Below are positions 50,327 through 59,591 of a stretch of 63,886 bases of DNA, piece after piece. The number at the start of each line of letters is the position of its first letter. Positions within the stretch are counted from its first letter, which is position 1. A program made the translations under genes and the position numbers. Source of the DNA: Arthrobacter sp. AQ5-06 (GTDB taxonomy: Bacteria; Actinomycetota; Actinomycetes; Actinomycetales; Micrococcaceae). The stretch is taken from NCBI RefSeq assembly GCF_003287955.1, contig NZ_QMKP01000019.1, positions 1-63,886 of the forward strand, read 5' to 3'. The notes under the pieces are model-generated. The model was given only the letters and a program-made list of their open reading frames with translations, was not told the origin of the DNA and searched no databases.

Positions 50327-51142
50327 ATGGTGGAGCGGGGCGTTGCTGTTGTCGTTGAAGACGACGACGACATTAGGACATCGCTGAAGGAGGTGCTCCT
50401 GCAGTCCGGGTTTTCCGTGTTTGAAACGTCCTCCGGTTCGGAAGGGGTAAAGGCGGTGCGGGAACACAACCCCGTCATTGTCACCATGGACGTTGGCCTA
50501 CCGGACTTCGACGGCATTGAGGCCTCGCGCCGGATCCGGACATTCAGCGACGCTTACCTCATCATCGTCACCGGCCGGGTGGAAGAAGCCGATGCGCTGA
50601 TGGGGTTCGAGGCCGGCGCGGACGACTACCTCACCAAGCCTTTCCGTCCCCGGGAACTGCGTGCCAGAATCGCCGCGATGCTCAGGCGTCCGCGGTCGAT
50701 CAGTTCCGTTCCCGGGGACAGGAACGCGGCGCCCCGGGCGCTGGCCGCACCGCAACCGGCGGCTCCCGCCGTGCCCGCCGTCGTCGACGCCCCACCCGCC
50801 CCCGCGGGCCCCGTCGTCCTGTGCGACTTCGAGCACAGGGGCCTGACGCTGCACGAAGGTTCCCGTTCCGCCGCCATCCACGGCGTATCGCTGGACCTGA
50901 CCCGCACGCAGTTTGACCTGCTCCTGGTCCTGATGGAGAACGGCCGGGTGGTGCAGACAAAGGCCGACCTGGTCCGCCGCCTCCGGAACGAGCCCTACAA
51001 CACCGGTTCGTTCGTCACCGCCGGCGAGGAGCGCACCGTCGAGGTCCACTTGGGAAACCTGCGCAAGCGCCTGGGCGACAGTTCCCGGTCACCGCGCTGG
51101 GTAGAAACCGTGCGCGGCGTGGGTTACCGGCTGGCCCCATAG
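50327..51142 (+). CDS. OmpR-family response regulator
   Basis: 271 residues from ATG 50327; an in-frame TTG 12 bases earlier is the alternative. The receiver domain (about 5-120) has EDDDD, phospho-acceptor Asp55 (VTMDVGLPDFDG) and LTKPFRPRELRARI. A Pro/Ala-rich linker follows, then a winged-helix DNA-binding domain (about 175-270) with LTRTQFDLLLVLMENGRVV, ERTVEVHLGNLRKRLG and VETVRGVGYRLAP. No histidine kinase gene accompanies it. Divergent from the GH16 gene. Confidence 0.9.
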   Translation: MVERGVAVVVEDDDDIRTSLKEVLLQSGFSVFETSSGSEGVKAVREHNPVIVTMDVGLPDFDGIEASRRIRTFSDAYLIIVTGRVEEADALMGFEAGADDYLTKPFRPRELRARIAAMLRRPRSISSVPGDRNAAPRALAAPQPAAPAVPAVVDAPPAPAGPVVLCDFEHRGLTLHEGSRSAAIHGVSLDLTRTQFDLLLVLMENGRVVQTKADLVRRLRNEPYNTGSFVTAGEERTVEVHLGNLRKRLGDSSRSPRWVETVRGVGYRLAP

Positions 51143-51280
51143 TCAGGCTGTTTTCCGCACGGTAACCAGACGCCTTGGCGCGCGCCCTCTCCATGTGTCC
51201 GCCTGGTTGCCACAGCGACTGGGCATGGGCTAACGGCCGCTGCGCTGATACCGTGGTTGCCCACCAACTAAGGAGGGGCC

Positions 51281-51487
51281 ATGACCATTAACTCACCCGA
51301 ATCCCTGCCTGAGGACGAGGCGGAGGGCGGCGCAAAGGATGGCGCTGAGAACGGCACGGAAAACAGCACTGCGGCAAAGCCCGACGGCGGCATCCCCACC
51401 GGCGGTAAGGGCGTTGGCTTGGGTGCCACTAACGAACCCAACACGTTCGAACCCGAAGAGGACCCGGAAGCTGCCGGGGAGGACTGA
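51281..51487 (+). CDS. 68-residue acidic, Gly-rich hypothetical protein
   Basis: A good AAGGAGGGG lies before ATG 51281. The composition is Glu/Asp/Gly/Asn-rich (SPESLPEDEAEGGAKDG, FEPEEDPEAAGED) with low complexity, so probably disordered. No family recognised; conservation of such proteins is usually limited to close relatives. Confidence 0.6.
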   Translation: MTINSPESLPEDEAEGGAKDGAENGTENSTAAKPDGGIPTGGKGVGLGATNEPNTFEPEEDPEAAGED

Positions 51488-51615
51488 CCCGGCGTTTGCA
51501 GGGCCTGTTCGTTACACCGGACAACAGTTCGGTGCCCAAGGATCCAGCGCGGGATCCTTCTGCTCTCCTCGGCGCCACAATGTAAGGGCGAAAGGCCGGC
51601 CCAAAGGAGGGTGAC

Positions 51616-52407
51616 ATGCACAGGCCAGCATCGTCCGCCGCGGTAATTCCCGCGATTGTTGTGTCCGCCTTGCTGTTGGCGGGCTGCGGTCCCCAGCCGG
51701 GGACGACGACGCCGACGGGCAGCCCCGGTGGGCCTGCCACCTCCGCAACGGCACCCCCAAACGACCTGCGAGCGGCAACTTCACTGCCGGCGTCGCCCGA
51801 GGCCCCTGGCTCAGCGTCCTCCTCGCCCGGCGCAACAACGGACGCGCCGCCGTCGGAATACTGGACGAGTTTCACCACGGCTGATGGTCAGCTCACTTTT
51901 GACCTTCCCTCAGCCTGGAGGGTCCGGGACCCGGCAGGGGACCTGCCTGAGGGAGGCGGCGCATTTGCCGAAGTGACCAACCAGGGAGGTAAGCCGCTGG
52001 CCACGCTCCGGACCAACATGGCCACCGGTTCCACGTGCTTGGAGCGGTACCCGTACTCGGTGTTGGAGGCGCATGAGCTGCCGGCCCTGGCGCAGAACGG
52101 CCCAGCGCCCCGGTTCGTTTTCGAGACCCGCGGGAATGACACCACACCGGGACCGGCCAACACACCTGCCGCGGCCTACGGCATCGCTTCGGTTCCACCC
52201 CCCACGGGTGACTCGGCCTGCGCCATCTTCCACTTCTTTACGTGGCCGCCCACCGCTGCCATGTTCGGAGCGTTTTACAACCCCGAGAACAACGTGACGC
52301 CCGGAGCCGGCTCCCTGCCCTACCTGGAGCAGGCCAAGAAGTACGCCGAAACGGACGAGTACCAGGACATCAAGCGGATGATCACGTCGCTGCGGCCAGC
52401 TGGGTAG
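51616..52407 (+). CDS. Putative lipoprotein
   Basis: 263 residues. The signal peptide ends in a lipobox (LLLAGC, Cys at about 22) followed by a Thr/Pro/Ser/Gly-rich linker to residue ~75. The globular part begins WTSFTTADGQLTFDLPSAW and continues with MATGSTCLERYPYSVLEAHE and FHFFTWPPTAAMF. It resembles no family I can name. A small decayed copy of the same gene is at 60743-60850. Confidence 0.75.
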   Translation: MHRPASSAAVIPAIVVSALLLAGCGPQPGTTTPTGSPGGPATSATAPPNDLRAATSLPASPEAPGSASSSPGATTDAPPSEYWTSFTTADGQLTFDLPSAWRVRDPAGDLPEGGGAFAEVTNQGGKPLATLRTNMATGSTCLERYPYSVLEAHELPALAQNGPAPRFVFETRGNDTTPGPANTPAAAYGIASVPPPTGDSACAIFHFFTWPPTAAMFGAFYNPENNVTPGAGSLPYLEQAKKYAETDEYQDIKRMITSLRPAG

Positions 52408-52457
52408 GTGCCGCCAGCCGCGGGTTGTCCGGCTTCCACTCAGCTGGCGTCGTGCGG

Positions 52458-53690
52458 TTACGCAGCCGGAATCGGAAGGACAAGCAATCCGTCGGCAACG
52501 ACCCGGCCCTTGTGGATGACGGTGCGGTCGGTACCGCGGTCCATGACGGTACTCGTGATGGTCTCGCCGTCCACCAGGACGATGTCTGCCTGATCCCCCG
52601 GAGCCAGGCCGGGCCGGTCATCGGGACTGGTGAGGCGTTGGACGGCGCGGTCCATGATGGATGCGCCTCCGATCGTTGCGATCGCCGCGCAGTGCTCTAT
52701 CAGCCGGTCCTTGCGCAGCCGGTGGGTGAAGGCCAGCTGCCAGGTTCGGTCAAGCATGTCGCAGTTGCCATAAGGGCTCCAGTAGTCGCGCTGGCCGTCC
52801 TCGCCCAGACCCACACGGATCCCCGCCCCGGTCATCTGGGCCAGGTCGAACTGCGTGCCGCCGCTTGCCGGGGCGACAGTGGCCCAGGAAACGTCAAGCT
52901 CGGCCATCTGTTCCACGAGCCGAGCCGTAACGTCCGGGTGGACATTGGCCAGGTCGTAGGCGTGGGAGAGCGAGACGCGTCCCTCCATGCCCAGCGCGCG
53001 GGTGCGTTCGAAGATGAGTTCCGCGCTGAAGACACCCAGGTGGCCGGGCTCGTGCAGGTGAATGTCGACGTCGACCCCGTACTTCTCAGCCAGGCCGAAA
53101 ACGATGTCCAAGTGGCGGGCCGGGTCACGGTCCAGCTGGCAGGGATCAATGCCGCCGATGGTCGTCGCACCTGCACGGAGGGCCTCCTCAAGGAGGGGGA
53201 CGGTGCCGTCCTCAAGCAGGAGCCCCGCCTGGGGGAAAGCCATGACCTCTACTTTTGCGGCGTGGGCGAAGCGCTCCTTGGCGGCCATGACCGCTTCGAA
53301 ACGCTCAAGCTTGCAGTCGACGTCGATCTGGGCGTATGACCGGACGCGCGTGGTGCCTCGCGCAATCATCCGTTCCAGCGTTCCCGCCACCACATCTCTG
53401 TAGGGGACGGGAGTGTCGCGCCAGTTTTCCCGGTCGTTGCACATCATGTTCCACACCCCGGGCGATGCCGTGTGCTCACGGAACGGCAGCCCGATGCGGG
53501 TCGAGTCGAGGTGGACGTGCACGTCCGTGAACGCAGGCATGGCGATCCGGTTACGTCCGTCCACTGCCCTGCCGCCAGCATCTGGGACTACGACGGCGGT
53601 CCCCGCAGGGTGAATGGCGGCAATCCGCCCCTCGCGAACCTCAAGGTCTACGGCGTCCCCGCCCCAGGGGCGGACATTGGTGATGAGCAT
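52458..53690 (-). CDS. Cytosine-deaminase-like amidohydrolase
   Basis: 410 residues. The amidohydrolase barrel has metal ligands HVHLD (about 58-62), HLHEPGH, SHAYD and the Asp in LGEDGQRDYWSPYG. This spacing and NCDMLDRTWQLAF match the cytosine deaminase-like subgroup, which deaminates or hydrolyses cyclic amidines. It reads leftward, downstream of the DUF3100 transporter gene across an 87-bp gap with a hairpin. Probably a catabolic enzyme of the same island; substrate unknown. Confidence 0.8.
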   Translation of the reverse strand: MLITNVRPWGGDAVDLEVREGRIAAIHPAGTAVVVPDAGGRAVDGRNRIAMPAFTDVHVHLDSTRIGLPFREHTASPGVWNMMCNDRENWRDTPVPYRDVVAGTLERMIARGTTRVRSYAQIDVDCKLERFEAVMAAKERFAHAAKVEVMAFPQAGLLLEDGTVPLLEEALRAGATTIGGIDPCQLDRDPARHLDIVFGLAEKYGVDVDIHLHEPGHLGVFSAELIFERTRALGMEGRVSLSHAYDLANVHPDVTARLVEQMAELDVSWATVAPASGGTQFDLAQMTGAGIRVGLGEDGQRDYWSPYGNCDMLDRTWQLAFTHRLRKDRLIEHCAAIATIGGASIMDRAVQRLTSPDDRPGLAPGDQADIVLVDGETITSTVMDRGTDRTVIHKGRVVADGLLVLPIPAA

Positions 53691-53726
53691 GGTTCATTCC
53701 TTTCGGCTGATGCTGTGCAAGACGGT

Positions 53727-53763
53727 GGGGAGGGCACTGATCCCGTGGACCGGTGCCCTCCCC
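53727..53763 (-). terminator. Hairpin between transporter and deaminase genes
   Basis: GGGGAGGGCAC (53727-53737) and GTGCCCTCCCC (53753-53763) form a perfect 11-bp stem with a 15-base loop. Lying between two leftward genes, it may lower expression of the deaminase relative to the transporter. Confidence 0.65.
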
Positions 53764-53777
53764 TACTGCAGCGTGTA

Positions 53778-55235
53778 CTAGACGTTCAGGGCAACCTGGG
53801 CGATGACTACCGCGGCGACGAAGCTCGCCGTGAACGTCAACAGGGCGACGATGACGATCTTCCAGCTCAGCGATCGCAGTGCCTTGACGTCGCGCCCGAG
53901 CGACATGCCAATCAGCGCGATCATGGGCAGGCCAGCAAAGAGGACATTGATGTGCTGCGTGGCTGAGGCTATGAAGGGGCCGATGGGCAGGAAGGTCGCA
54001 GAGGCAATGGTGGCCAAGGCCAGGACCCAGATGCTGGACGGGACCGCCGGGACGAGCTTGGCAAGAACGAGCGCGACGGCGGTAAGGGTGAGGAGGATGA
54101 ACACGCCGAGGAGATCCAATGGCCGCATGGAACCGGTGCCGAGGGCGTTCAGCAGGACGCCAGCCACCCCGGTCGCGGCGAAGGCGATGAGCCACGTCCA
54201 GGGTGTCCGGACAACAGTGGGGTCCTCCTCGATGCCGTTGACGTCCACTGCCTCGACGCCCGACGCTTCATCCGGTTCCATCACCGCCCCGCCTGCGAGT
54301 GCATGGCCTGAGCCTCCCGCACCGGTCCTGTTCACGGCACCAACCGGAGCGCCGTGGCGGACACGGCGGCCGAGGTCGTCCCGTCCGAACAAACGGGACC
54401 ACATCTTGTAGAGCTTTTGGCACATGGGCAGCGCGATGAACACGCCTGCGTAGAAGCCCACGATGTTGGTGACGAGGTTGGACAGGGCGGCGAGGGCCAT
54501 GATCTCCCCTGCCATCTCCGGATACAGGATGGACAGGGCGCCGACGCCGCCGAGCATCATGGAGGCGGACCCGAGTCCGAGGCCCAGCGCGAGAGCCCTG
54601 GGGTCAAAGAACTCCAGCCCGCCGAGAAGGCCGGCCAGGAGGGAAATGAACACGGCGCCAAAGACGCTGCCCAGCACCCACACTGCGAAGACGCCGCGGT
54701 ACTCGGGGGAGCGGACGCCGAAGCGCTGGATGGCGAAGGCAAGGTAGGACTCACGGTCAATCGACCACGTGGCACCGATCGCAGTGCGGCCCAAGCCGAG
54801 CGCAACTGCTACGGGCAGGGCCAGGATCACCGTGCCGACCACGTGGCCGACTTCCTGCAGGAGGATCGCGGGGCCGATGTTCGTGAACTTCGTCAGCGAT
54901 GGTCCGATCTGACTACCGAGGCCTGCCAGGAAGAAGACAATGGATACGTCCATCAGATGCGTGGACACTGCACGGGCACGCCCTCCGATCGGTTTCCATC
55001 TCTGGACTCCAATGAACCCGCCGATGAGCACCGTCCACAGAATGGGCATCAGGACGATGGCGGCCGGGCCGAGGTGGAACTTATGGGTTCCGATCGTGAT
55101 GGCTACGGCACATATAGCGGTGGAGATCCCGATCATTGCGAACCACATGGTGGGACGGGCACGGAAAGAACGCGTAGGTGACGCGTCCACTAAGGCAGGC
55201 GCGGAGCCGACTGTGGTCTTCGCTTCATTGCGCAT
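53778..55235 (-). CDS. DUF3100-family membrane transporter
   Basis: 485 residues from ATG 55235. There are about eleven hydrophobic helices, for example MWFAMIGISTAICAVAITIG, LMDVSIVFFLAGLGSQIGPS and GLPMIALIGMSLGRDVKAL. A hydrophilic, Gly/Glu-rich loop lies in the middle (about 295-350). It matches the DUF3100 pattern as I recall it; members are presumed secondary transporters. Divergent from the amidohydrolase at 55403, with a palindromic operator between them, so it probably imports the island's substrate. Confidence 0.75.
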   Translation of the reverse strand: MRNEAKTTVGSAPALVDASPTRSFRARPTMWFAMIGISTAICAVAITIGTHKFHLGPAAIVLMPILWTVLIGGFIGVQRWKPIGGRARAVSTHLMDVSIVFFLAGLGSQIGPSLTKFTNIGPAILLQEVGHVVGTVILALPVAVALGLGRTAIGATWSIDRESYLAFAIQRFGVRSPEYRGVFAVWVLGSVFGAVFISLLAGLLGGLEFFDPRALALGLGLGSASMMLGGVGALSILYPEMAGEIMALAALSNLVTNIVGFYAGVFIALPMCQKLYKMWSRLFGRDDLGRRVRHGAPVGAVNRTGAGGSGHALAGGAVMEPDEASGVEAVDVNGIEEDPTVVRTPWTWLIAFAATGVAGVLLNALGTGSMRPLDLLGVFILLTLTAVALVLAKLVPAVPSSIWVLALATIASATFLPIGPFIASATQHINVLFAGLPMIALIGMSLGRDVKALRSLSWKIVIVALLTFTASFVAAVVIAQVALNV

Positions 55236-55279
55236 GACGCAGGCCTTTCGAGGGTGAGGGGAGAAGGGAAAACAAAATG

Positions 55280-55326
55280 ATCCGCATCGCGGATATCTTT
55301 CTTGGTATACCAAGTGACTGTATACT
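55280..55326. promoter_or_regulatory. Divergent promoter with GntR-type operator
   Basis: The 14-bp perfect palindrome CTTGGTATACCAAG is at 55301-55314. TATACT at 55321-55326 is a good -10 for the rightward amidohydrolase, which places the palindrome in the -35/-10 spacer. A second palindrome, ATCCGC-ATC-GCGGAT, is at 55280-55294. FCD-type GntR repressors bind TnGTnnnACnA-like sites, which the first matches. The same 14-mer recurs at 57012. Confidence 0.8.
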
Positions 55327-55402
55327 CGTAACCATTGAGAGGCAAGTCACATTTTTCAAATCCCCGGAAAGCCCTGGGGTCGCCCATGTGCAAGGAGGCA
55401 CT

Positions 55403-56890
55403 TTGTTCAAGAAAATCTCGGCCCAGTATGTTCTGGGATTCGACGGAAAACAGCACACGCTTATTGAGGGCGGTGAAGTCGTCTTCGAAGGAGACTCGAT
55501 CGTCTTCGTGGGACAAAACTACGACGGTCCGGTGGATGAGGAGCGCGACTATGGCCAGAGCTTGATCATGCCTGGTTTGATCGACCTCGATGCCCTAGCG
55601 GACATCGACCACCTCATCCTGGATTCGTGGCCCTCGCCCGACGTCGCGGCCGGCCACCTGTGGTCGGAGGACTACTTCGCCAACCGCCGCCGGGACGTGT
55701 TCACCCGGGCGGAGCGCGCCAAGGTCCGCGAGTTCGCCTTGGCACAACTCGCCCTGCATGGCATTACAACCTACATGCCGATCGCTTCGGAGATCCACAG
55801 TTCCTGGGCCGAGAGCCTCGACGAGCTCGTGGATATGACCGAGACCAGCCGGCGCATAGGGCTGCGCGGCTACCTCGGGCCCGCCTACCGGTCCGGGATC
55901 CATGTCACCACTGCCGCAGGCGCCCGCGAGGTCCACTTCGACGAAGCCGAGGGGCTCGCAGGCCTGCGTGATGCAGAGAGCTTCTTGGACTACGCCGCAA
56001 GTCTCGCAGACCCGCTGGTCACCGGAGTCTTGCTGCCGTGCCGCATTGAGACGCTGTCCGAGGACCTCATGCGGGAGACGGCGCGGATCGCCCGGGAGCG
56101 GGACGCGCTCGTGCGGCTTCACTGCCTCCAGTCCCCGCTCGAGGACGAGCTCCTGCACCGTGCCGCCGGACGCGGCGTCCTGGACCTGCTGGAATCGACG
56201 GGGCTTTTCGGCACCCGCCTTCTCATTCCGCATGGCGTGGTGATCAATGGCCAGGACCCCGCCGCGCCGGCTCCCGGAGGCCCACTGGACCTGCTGGCCC
56301 GGCACGGCGTCAGTATTGTCCACTGCCCGCTGACATCCTTCCGTTACCAGAAGCAGCTTGTTTCGTTCGACCGTTTCCGTGCGGCCGGCGTCAACCTTTG
56401 CCTGGGCACTGACTCCTTCCCGCCGGATCTTGTGCGGGGCATGGACGTCGGCATGCACCTGGCCCGGCTGGTCGAGCAAAGGCCCGATGCCGGGACCCTG
56501 GCCGACTACTTCGACGCCGCTACCCTTGGCGGCGCGCAGGCCCTCGGGCGGGCTGACCTGGGCAGGCTTGCCCCCGGCATGCAGGCCGACATCACTGTAG
56601 TATCGCTGGGTCACTTCGGGGACGGTGTCATCGAAGACCCGCTGCGCACGCTCGTGCTGAACGGCACGGCGCGCCAGGTGACCGATACGTTCGTGGCCGG
56701 GCGCGCCGTCGTCGTCGACCGTGCCCTGCCCGGCCTGGACCTCGACGCCCTGCGGGCCGACGGGCAACAACTGTTCGACCAGATGCGGGCGGCCTACTCG
56801 GAACGGGACAGCCAGCTCCGGGAGCCGGACGAGCTGTTCCCGCCCACCTATCCGCGGGCGGAGATTACAACGCCGGCCGCCGTCGGGTAA
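55403..56890 (+). CDS. Amidohydrolase (TrzN/ATZ-like chlorohydrolase-type)
   Basis: 495 residues from TTG 55403, chosen because AAGGAGG lies 4-5 bases upstream. The metal-dependent amidohydrolase fold shows LIMPGLIDLDALADIDHLIL in the position of the usual HxH, then LHCLQSP, IPHGVVING, VHCPLTSFRYQKQ and LGTDSFPPD. The first HxH site reads DLDAL instead of HxH, a notable change in the metal site. Likely hydrolyses a C-N bond in a ring or amide. First gene after the palindromic operator. Confidence 0.8.
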   Translation: MFKKISAQYVLGFDGKQHTLIEGGEVVFEGDSIVFVGQNYDGPVDEERDYGQSLIMPGLIDLDALADIDHLILDSWPSPDVAAGHLWSEDYFANRRRDVFTRAERAKVREFALAQLALHGITTYMPIASEIHSSWAESLDELVDMTETSRRIGLRGYLGPAYRSGIHVTTAAGAREVHFDEAEGLAGLRDAESFLDYAASLADPLVTGVLLPCRIETLSEDLMRETARIARERDALVRLHCLQSPLEDELLHRAAGRGVLDLLESTGLFGTRLLIPHGVVINGQDPAAPAPGGPLDLLARHGVSIVHCPLTSFRYQKQLVSFDRFRAAGVNLCLGTDSFPPDLVRGMDVGMHLARLVEQRPDAGTLADYFDAATLGGAQALGRADLGRLAPGMQADITVVSLGHFGDGVIEDPLRTLVLNGTARQVTDTFVAGRAVVVDRALPGLDLDALRADGQQLFDQMRAAYSERDSQLREPDELFPPTYPRAEITTPAAVG

Positions 56891-57007
56891 GGGCCCGAAA
56901 CCTGCTGCAGCACGCCCTGTCTCCCCCGGGAGAGGGGGCGTGCTGCATGCTGTCCGGGGAAGGTGCAGCGGGGGCGCGGGCCGGGGAGCTCGTTGCACCT
57001 TCACCTC

Positions 57008-57036
57008 TTGGCTTGGTATACCAAGAGCGGTATGCT
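57008..57036 (+). promoter_or_regulatory. Promoter with the same GntR-type palindrome
   Basis: TTGGCT (57008-57013), a 17-bp spacer and TATGCT (57031-57036) form a promoter. The spacer contains CTTGGTATACCAAG at 57012-57025, identical to the operator at 55301. The -10 begins 19 bases after the palindrome start here and 20 there, so both are built alike. It drives the unit starting at 57159 that ends with the GntR gene. Confidence 0.8.
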
Positions 57037-57158
57037 GAGGATATCCGAGGGCTACAGCACATTGAGGGGAAGCTCATCCGCCCTCTACAGAACCCCCGCT
57101 TTGACCTGTTGATACGGCCCGCTCCTCCGGCATGGCCCATCCCATTGGAGAAAAAACT

Positions 57159-58496
57159 ATGTGCCTGCACGATCACACCGCTGCAGCCCTGCCCGCTACC
57201 GCTGTTCCGCGCCGAGGCATCCTTGCCGGCGCGGCCGCCCTGGCCGGAATTTCGGTGGCCAGCCTTGCTGCCCAGCTCGGAAGCGCCCCCGCCGCGAAGG
57301 CGGCAGGCAACGCAGCAAACCCCAGCTACCCTGATCGCCCCGTTTCACCTCTGCCCATGGTCATCGAGGGCGGCACCATCGTGGACCCTAAAACGGGCAA
57401 TGTAGTGGAAGATGGTGTCCTTGTGCTGGAAGGAGGCAAGGTCACCGCCGTCGGCACCCGGGAGGAAACACGGCGTGCAGTCGCCGCCCTTGCTGGCCGG
57501 GCACGCACGGTAAATGCCTCCGGTCGCTGGGTCCTTCCCGGCCTCATCGACGTGCATGTCCATGCCAATGCGCTGTCCGACGCGGCGGCCATCCTGCAGG
57601 GCGGGGCGACCAGTGTCAGGAGCGGCTCGAGCAGCTTCTACCAGGACGTTGCCCTTGCTGCCCTGCCGGAGTGGGCCGCCGGGGCCTCGCCCCGAATGAG
57701 CCCGGCAGGGCTGTTCATCTCACCCGGGCTGGGGGACTCGCTTCTCGCGGACCCGGACCTTGCACCGCTCGCTTCCCTGCACGGGGGAATCACCGAACCC
57801 ACGGACCTCGCGTACCTCACGCGCGTCAACCTGAAACGCGGCGCCCAGGTGATCAAGACCCGGGCCAATCCGCGGGCGGGCCTGGCGGAACAAGACCCCC
57901 GGGAACTGGTCTACAACTACGACCAGCTCTCCGCGGTGGTCAAGGCGGCAGGCAAAGCGGGCGTGCTGTGCCACGCCTACAGTGCGGAGGGGATAGGCGG
58001 TGCAGTCCGCGCCGGTGTGCGCAGTATCGAACACGGCGTCTTCGTCAGCGAGGAGACCATCTCCCAGATGGCCAGCCGCGGGACGTACTTCACGCCGACC
58101 TTGGATGCCATTACGAGCATGGCACGCTCTTCCAACCCGATCCTCGCCGCACGCGGCAAGGAGTACACGCCCGTCATCCAGGCAGCGGTGCGGGCCGCCC
58201 ATGAAGCCGGTGTGACGGTCGTGGCAGGCACTGACTCTTTCGGTTCTGACGTGACCCCGATCGGCACGGAAGCGCGCCTGCTTGCTGAGGCCGGGCTTTC
58301 ACCACTGGACGCGTTGAGGGCCGCGACAGTAAACGCGGCCGCCCTGCTCGGTTGGAGTGAGAACGCCGGACGCCTGGTGCGCGGTTCGTTTGCAGACGCC
58401 GTCATCGTGAACTCTGATCCGCTGAACAGCGCCTCGGCCCTGGAGCAAATCAGTGCCGTGGTGGCCCAGGGTGTCCTCGTCCGGAACAACCTCTGA
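57159..58496 (+). CDS. Tat-exported amidohydrolase (imidazolonepropionase-like)
   Basis: 445 residues from ATG 57159, 8 bases after GGAG; ATG 57132 is an alternative without a good site. A signal with twin arginine (VPRRGILAGAAALAGISVAS) implies export of the folded enzyme. Metal ligands: DVHVHANA, CHAYSAEG, IEHGVFVSEE and GTDSFGSD. LARVNLKRGAQVIKTRAN-like text carries the position of the bridging Lys. It heads an operon with an OCD-like protein and the GntR regulator. Family PF01979; substrate unknown. Confidence 0.8.
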   Translation: MCLHDHTAAALPATAVPRRGILAGAAALAGISVASLAAQLGSAPAAKAAGNAANPSYPDRPVSPLPMVIEGGTIVDPKTGNVVEDGVLVLEGGKVTAVGTREETRRAVAALAGRARTVNASGRWVLPGLIDVHVHANALSDAAAILQGGATSVRSGSSSFYQDVALAALPEWAAGASPRMSPAGLFISPGLGDSLLADPDLAPLASLHGGITEPTDLAYLTRVNLKRGAQVIKTRANPRAGLAEQDPRELVYNYDQLSAVVKAAGKAGVLCHAYSAEGIGGAVRAGVRSIEHGVFVSEETISQMASRGTYFTPTLDAITSMARSSNPILAARGKEYTPVIQAAVRAAHEAGVTVVAGTDSFGSDVTPIGTEARLLAEAGLSPLDALRAATVNAAALLGWSENAGRLVRGSFADAVIVNSDPLNSASALEQISAVVAQGVLVRNNL

Positions 58497-58562
58497 TCGA
58501 CCGCCAGGTCCCGGGAACCAGGCCATTCCCACGCCAGCCACCTCCTATCCAGAAAGCCACCC

Positions 58563-59549
58563 ATGACCCTGATACTTAAGGCCTCCGAGCTCCAGGCCCT
58601 GGCCGATATGCCCGGGACCATCGCCGCCGTCGAACGCGTCTTTGCCGGCCTCAGCCGTGGCACCGCTGTCCAGCCCGCACCGAATTCGCTTCGCTTGCCG
58701 TCCTCGGACGCGAGGTTCCTGCCGATGGCAGCGCTGTCCGACGCCGAGGAGCTGGCATCCGTGAAGTTACTGGCGGACATCCCGGCCAACCGATCGGCCA
58801 GCCTCCCCACGCAGCGGTCCACCATCATGCTCGTGTCCCAGCTGACCGGCGAAACCCTGGCCATCCTGGACGGCAAAGTTCCCACACGGGTCCGTACTGC
58901 AGCCGCGAGCGCCGTGGCGACGAAGCTGCTTGCGAGGCCCGGCAGCACCACCCTGGGCCTCGTGGGTGCAGGTGCCCTTGCTGTGGCCCATGTGGAAGCC
59001 ATGCTGGCCGTCCTGCCGATCGACAACGTCGTGGTGTGGTCCCGTTCCGCTGATACCGTCGCTGCCTTCTGCGACGAGGTTGCGCATTACGGGCTGAACA
59101 TCACGCGGGCATCCAGCGTTAGGGAAGTCGTGGAGAGCGCCGATGTATTGTGCACCCTTACACCGGCCGTTGAACCTCTGGTAATGGGCGAATGGTTCAG
59201 GCCCGGACTGCATGTGAATGCCGTCGGATCCCGTCCCCGGGCGGACCACCGGGAGATTGATTCGGCGGGCATGGTGAGGGCGAGGGTTTTCGTGGACAGC
59301 CTGGCCACGGCCAAGACCAAATCGGGCGGGCTGATCATCCCGGTGGGCGAAGGCGTCATGAGCTTTGAGGACGTGGAAGCCGAACTTGGTGACGTGGCGG
59401 CCGGGACAAAAGCAGGGCGCCTTGGTGATGAGGACGTAACCTTGTTCAACTCGGTGGGTATAGGTCTGCAGGATCTGGCCATTGGGCGGCTCCTGTACGA
59501 CGCTGCGCTCAACCAGGGAATCGGCACCCACGTGGAGCTGAATAACTGA
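58563..59549 (+). CDS. Ornithine cyclodeaminase / mu-crystallin family protein
   Basis: 328 residues. The Rossmann domain contains TLGLVGAGALAVAHVEAMLA, and the family's substrate segment includes RTAAASAVATKLLARPG and VNAVGSRPRADHREID. Members are NAD(P)-dependent: lysine/ornithine cyclodeaminases, ketimine reductases, alanine or imine dehydrogenases. Co-located with amidohydrolases, it may reduce or deaminate an amino or imino acid released by them. Confidence 0.85.
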   Translation: MTLILKASELQALADMPGTIAAVERVFAGLSRGTAVQPAPNSLRLPSSDARFLPMAALSDAEELASVKLLADIPANRSASLPTQRSTIMLVSQLTGETLAILDGKVPTRVRTAAASAVATKLLARPGSTTLGLVGAGALAVAHVEAMLAVLPIDNVVVWSRSADTVAAFCDEVAHYGLNITRASSVREVVESADVLCTLTPAVEPLVMGEWFRPGLHVNAVGSRPRADHREIDSAGMVRARVFVDSLATAKTKSGGLIIPVGEGVMSFEDVEAELGDVAAGTKAGRLGDEDVTLFNSVGIGLQDLAIGRLLYDAALNQGIGTHVELNN

Positions 59550-59591
59550 GAAGGCTCGGAAGTAAGGCGCCGAAAATAACGGGAGGCATTA

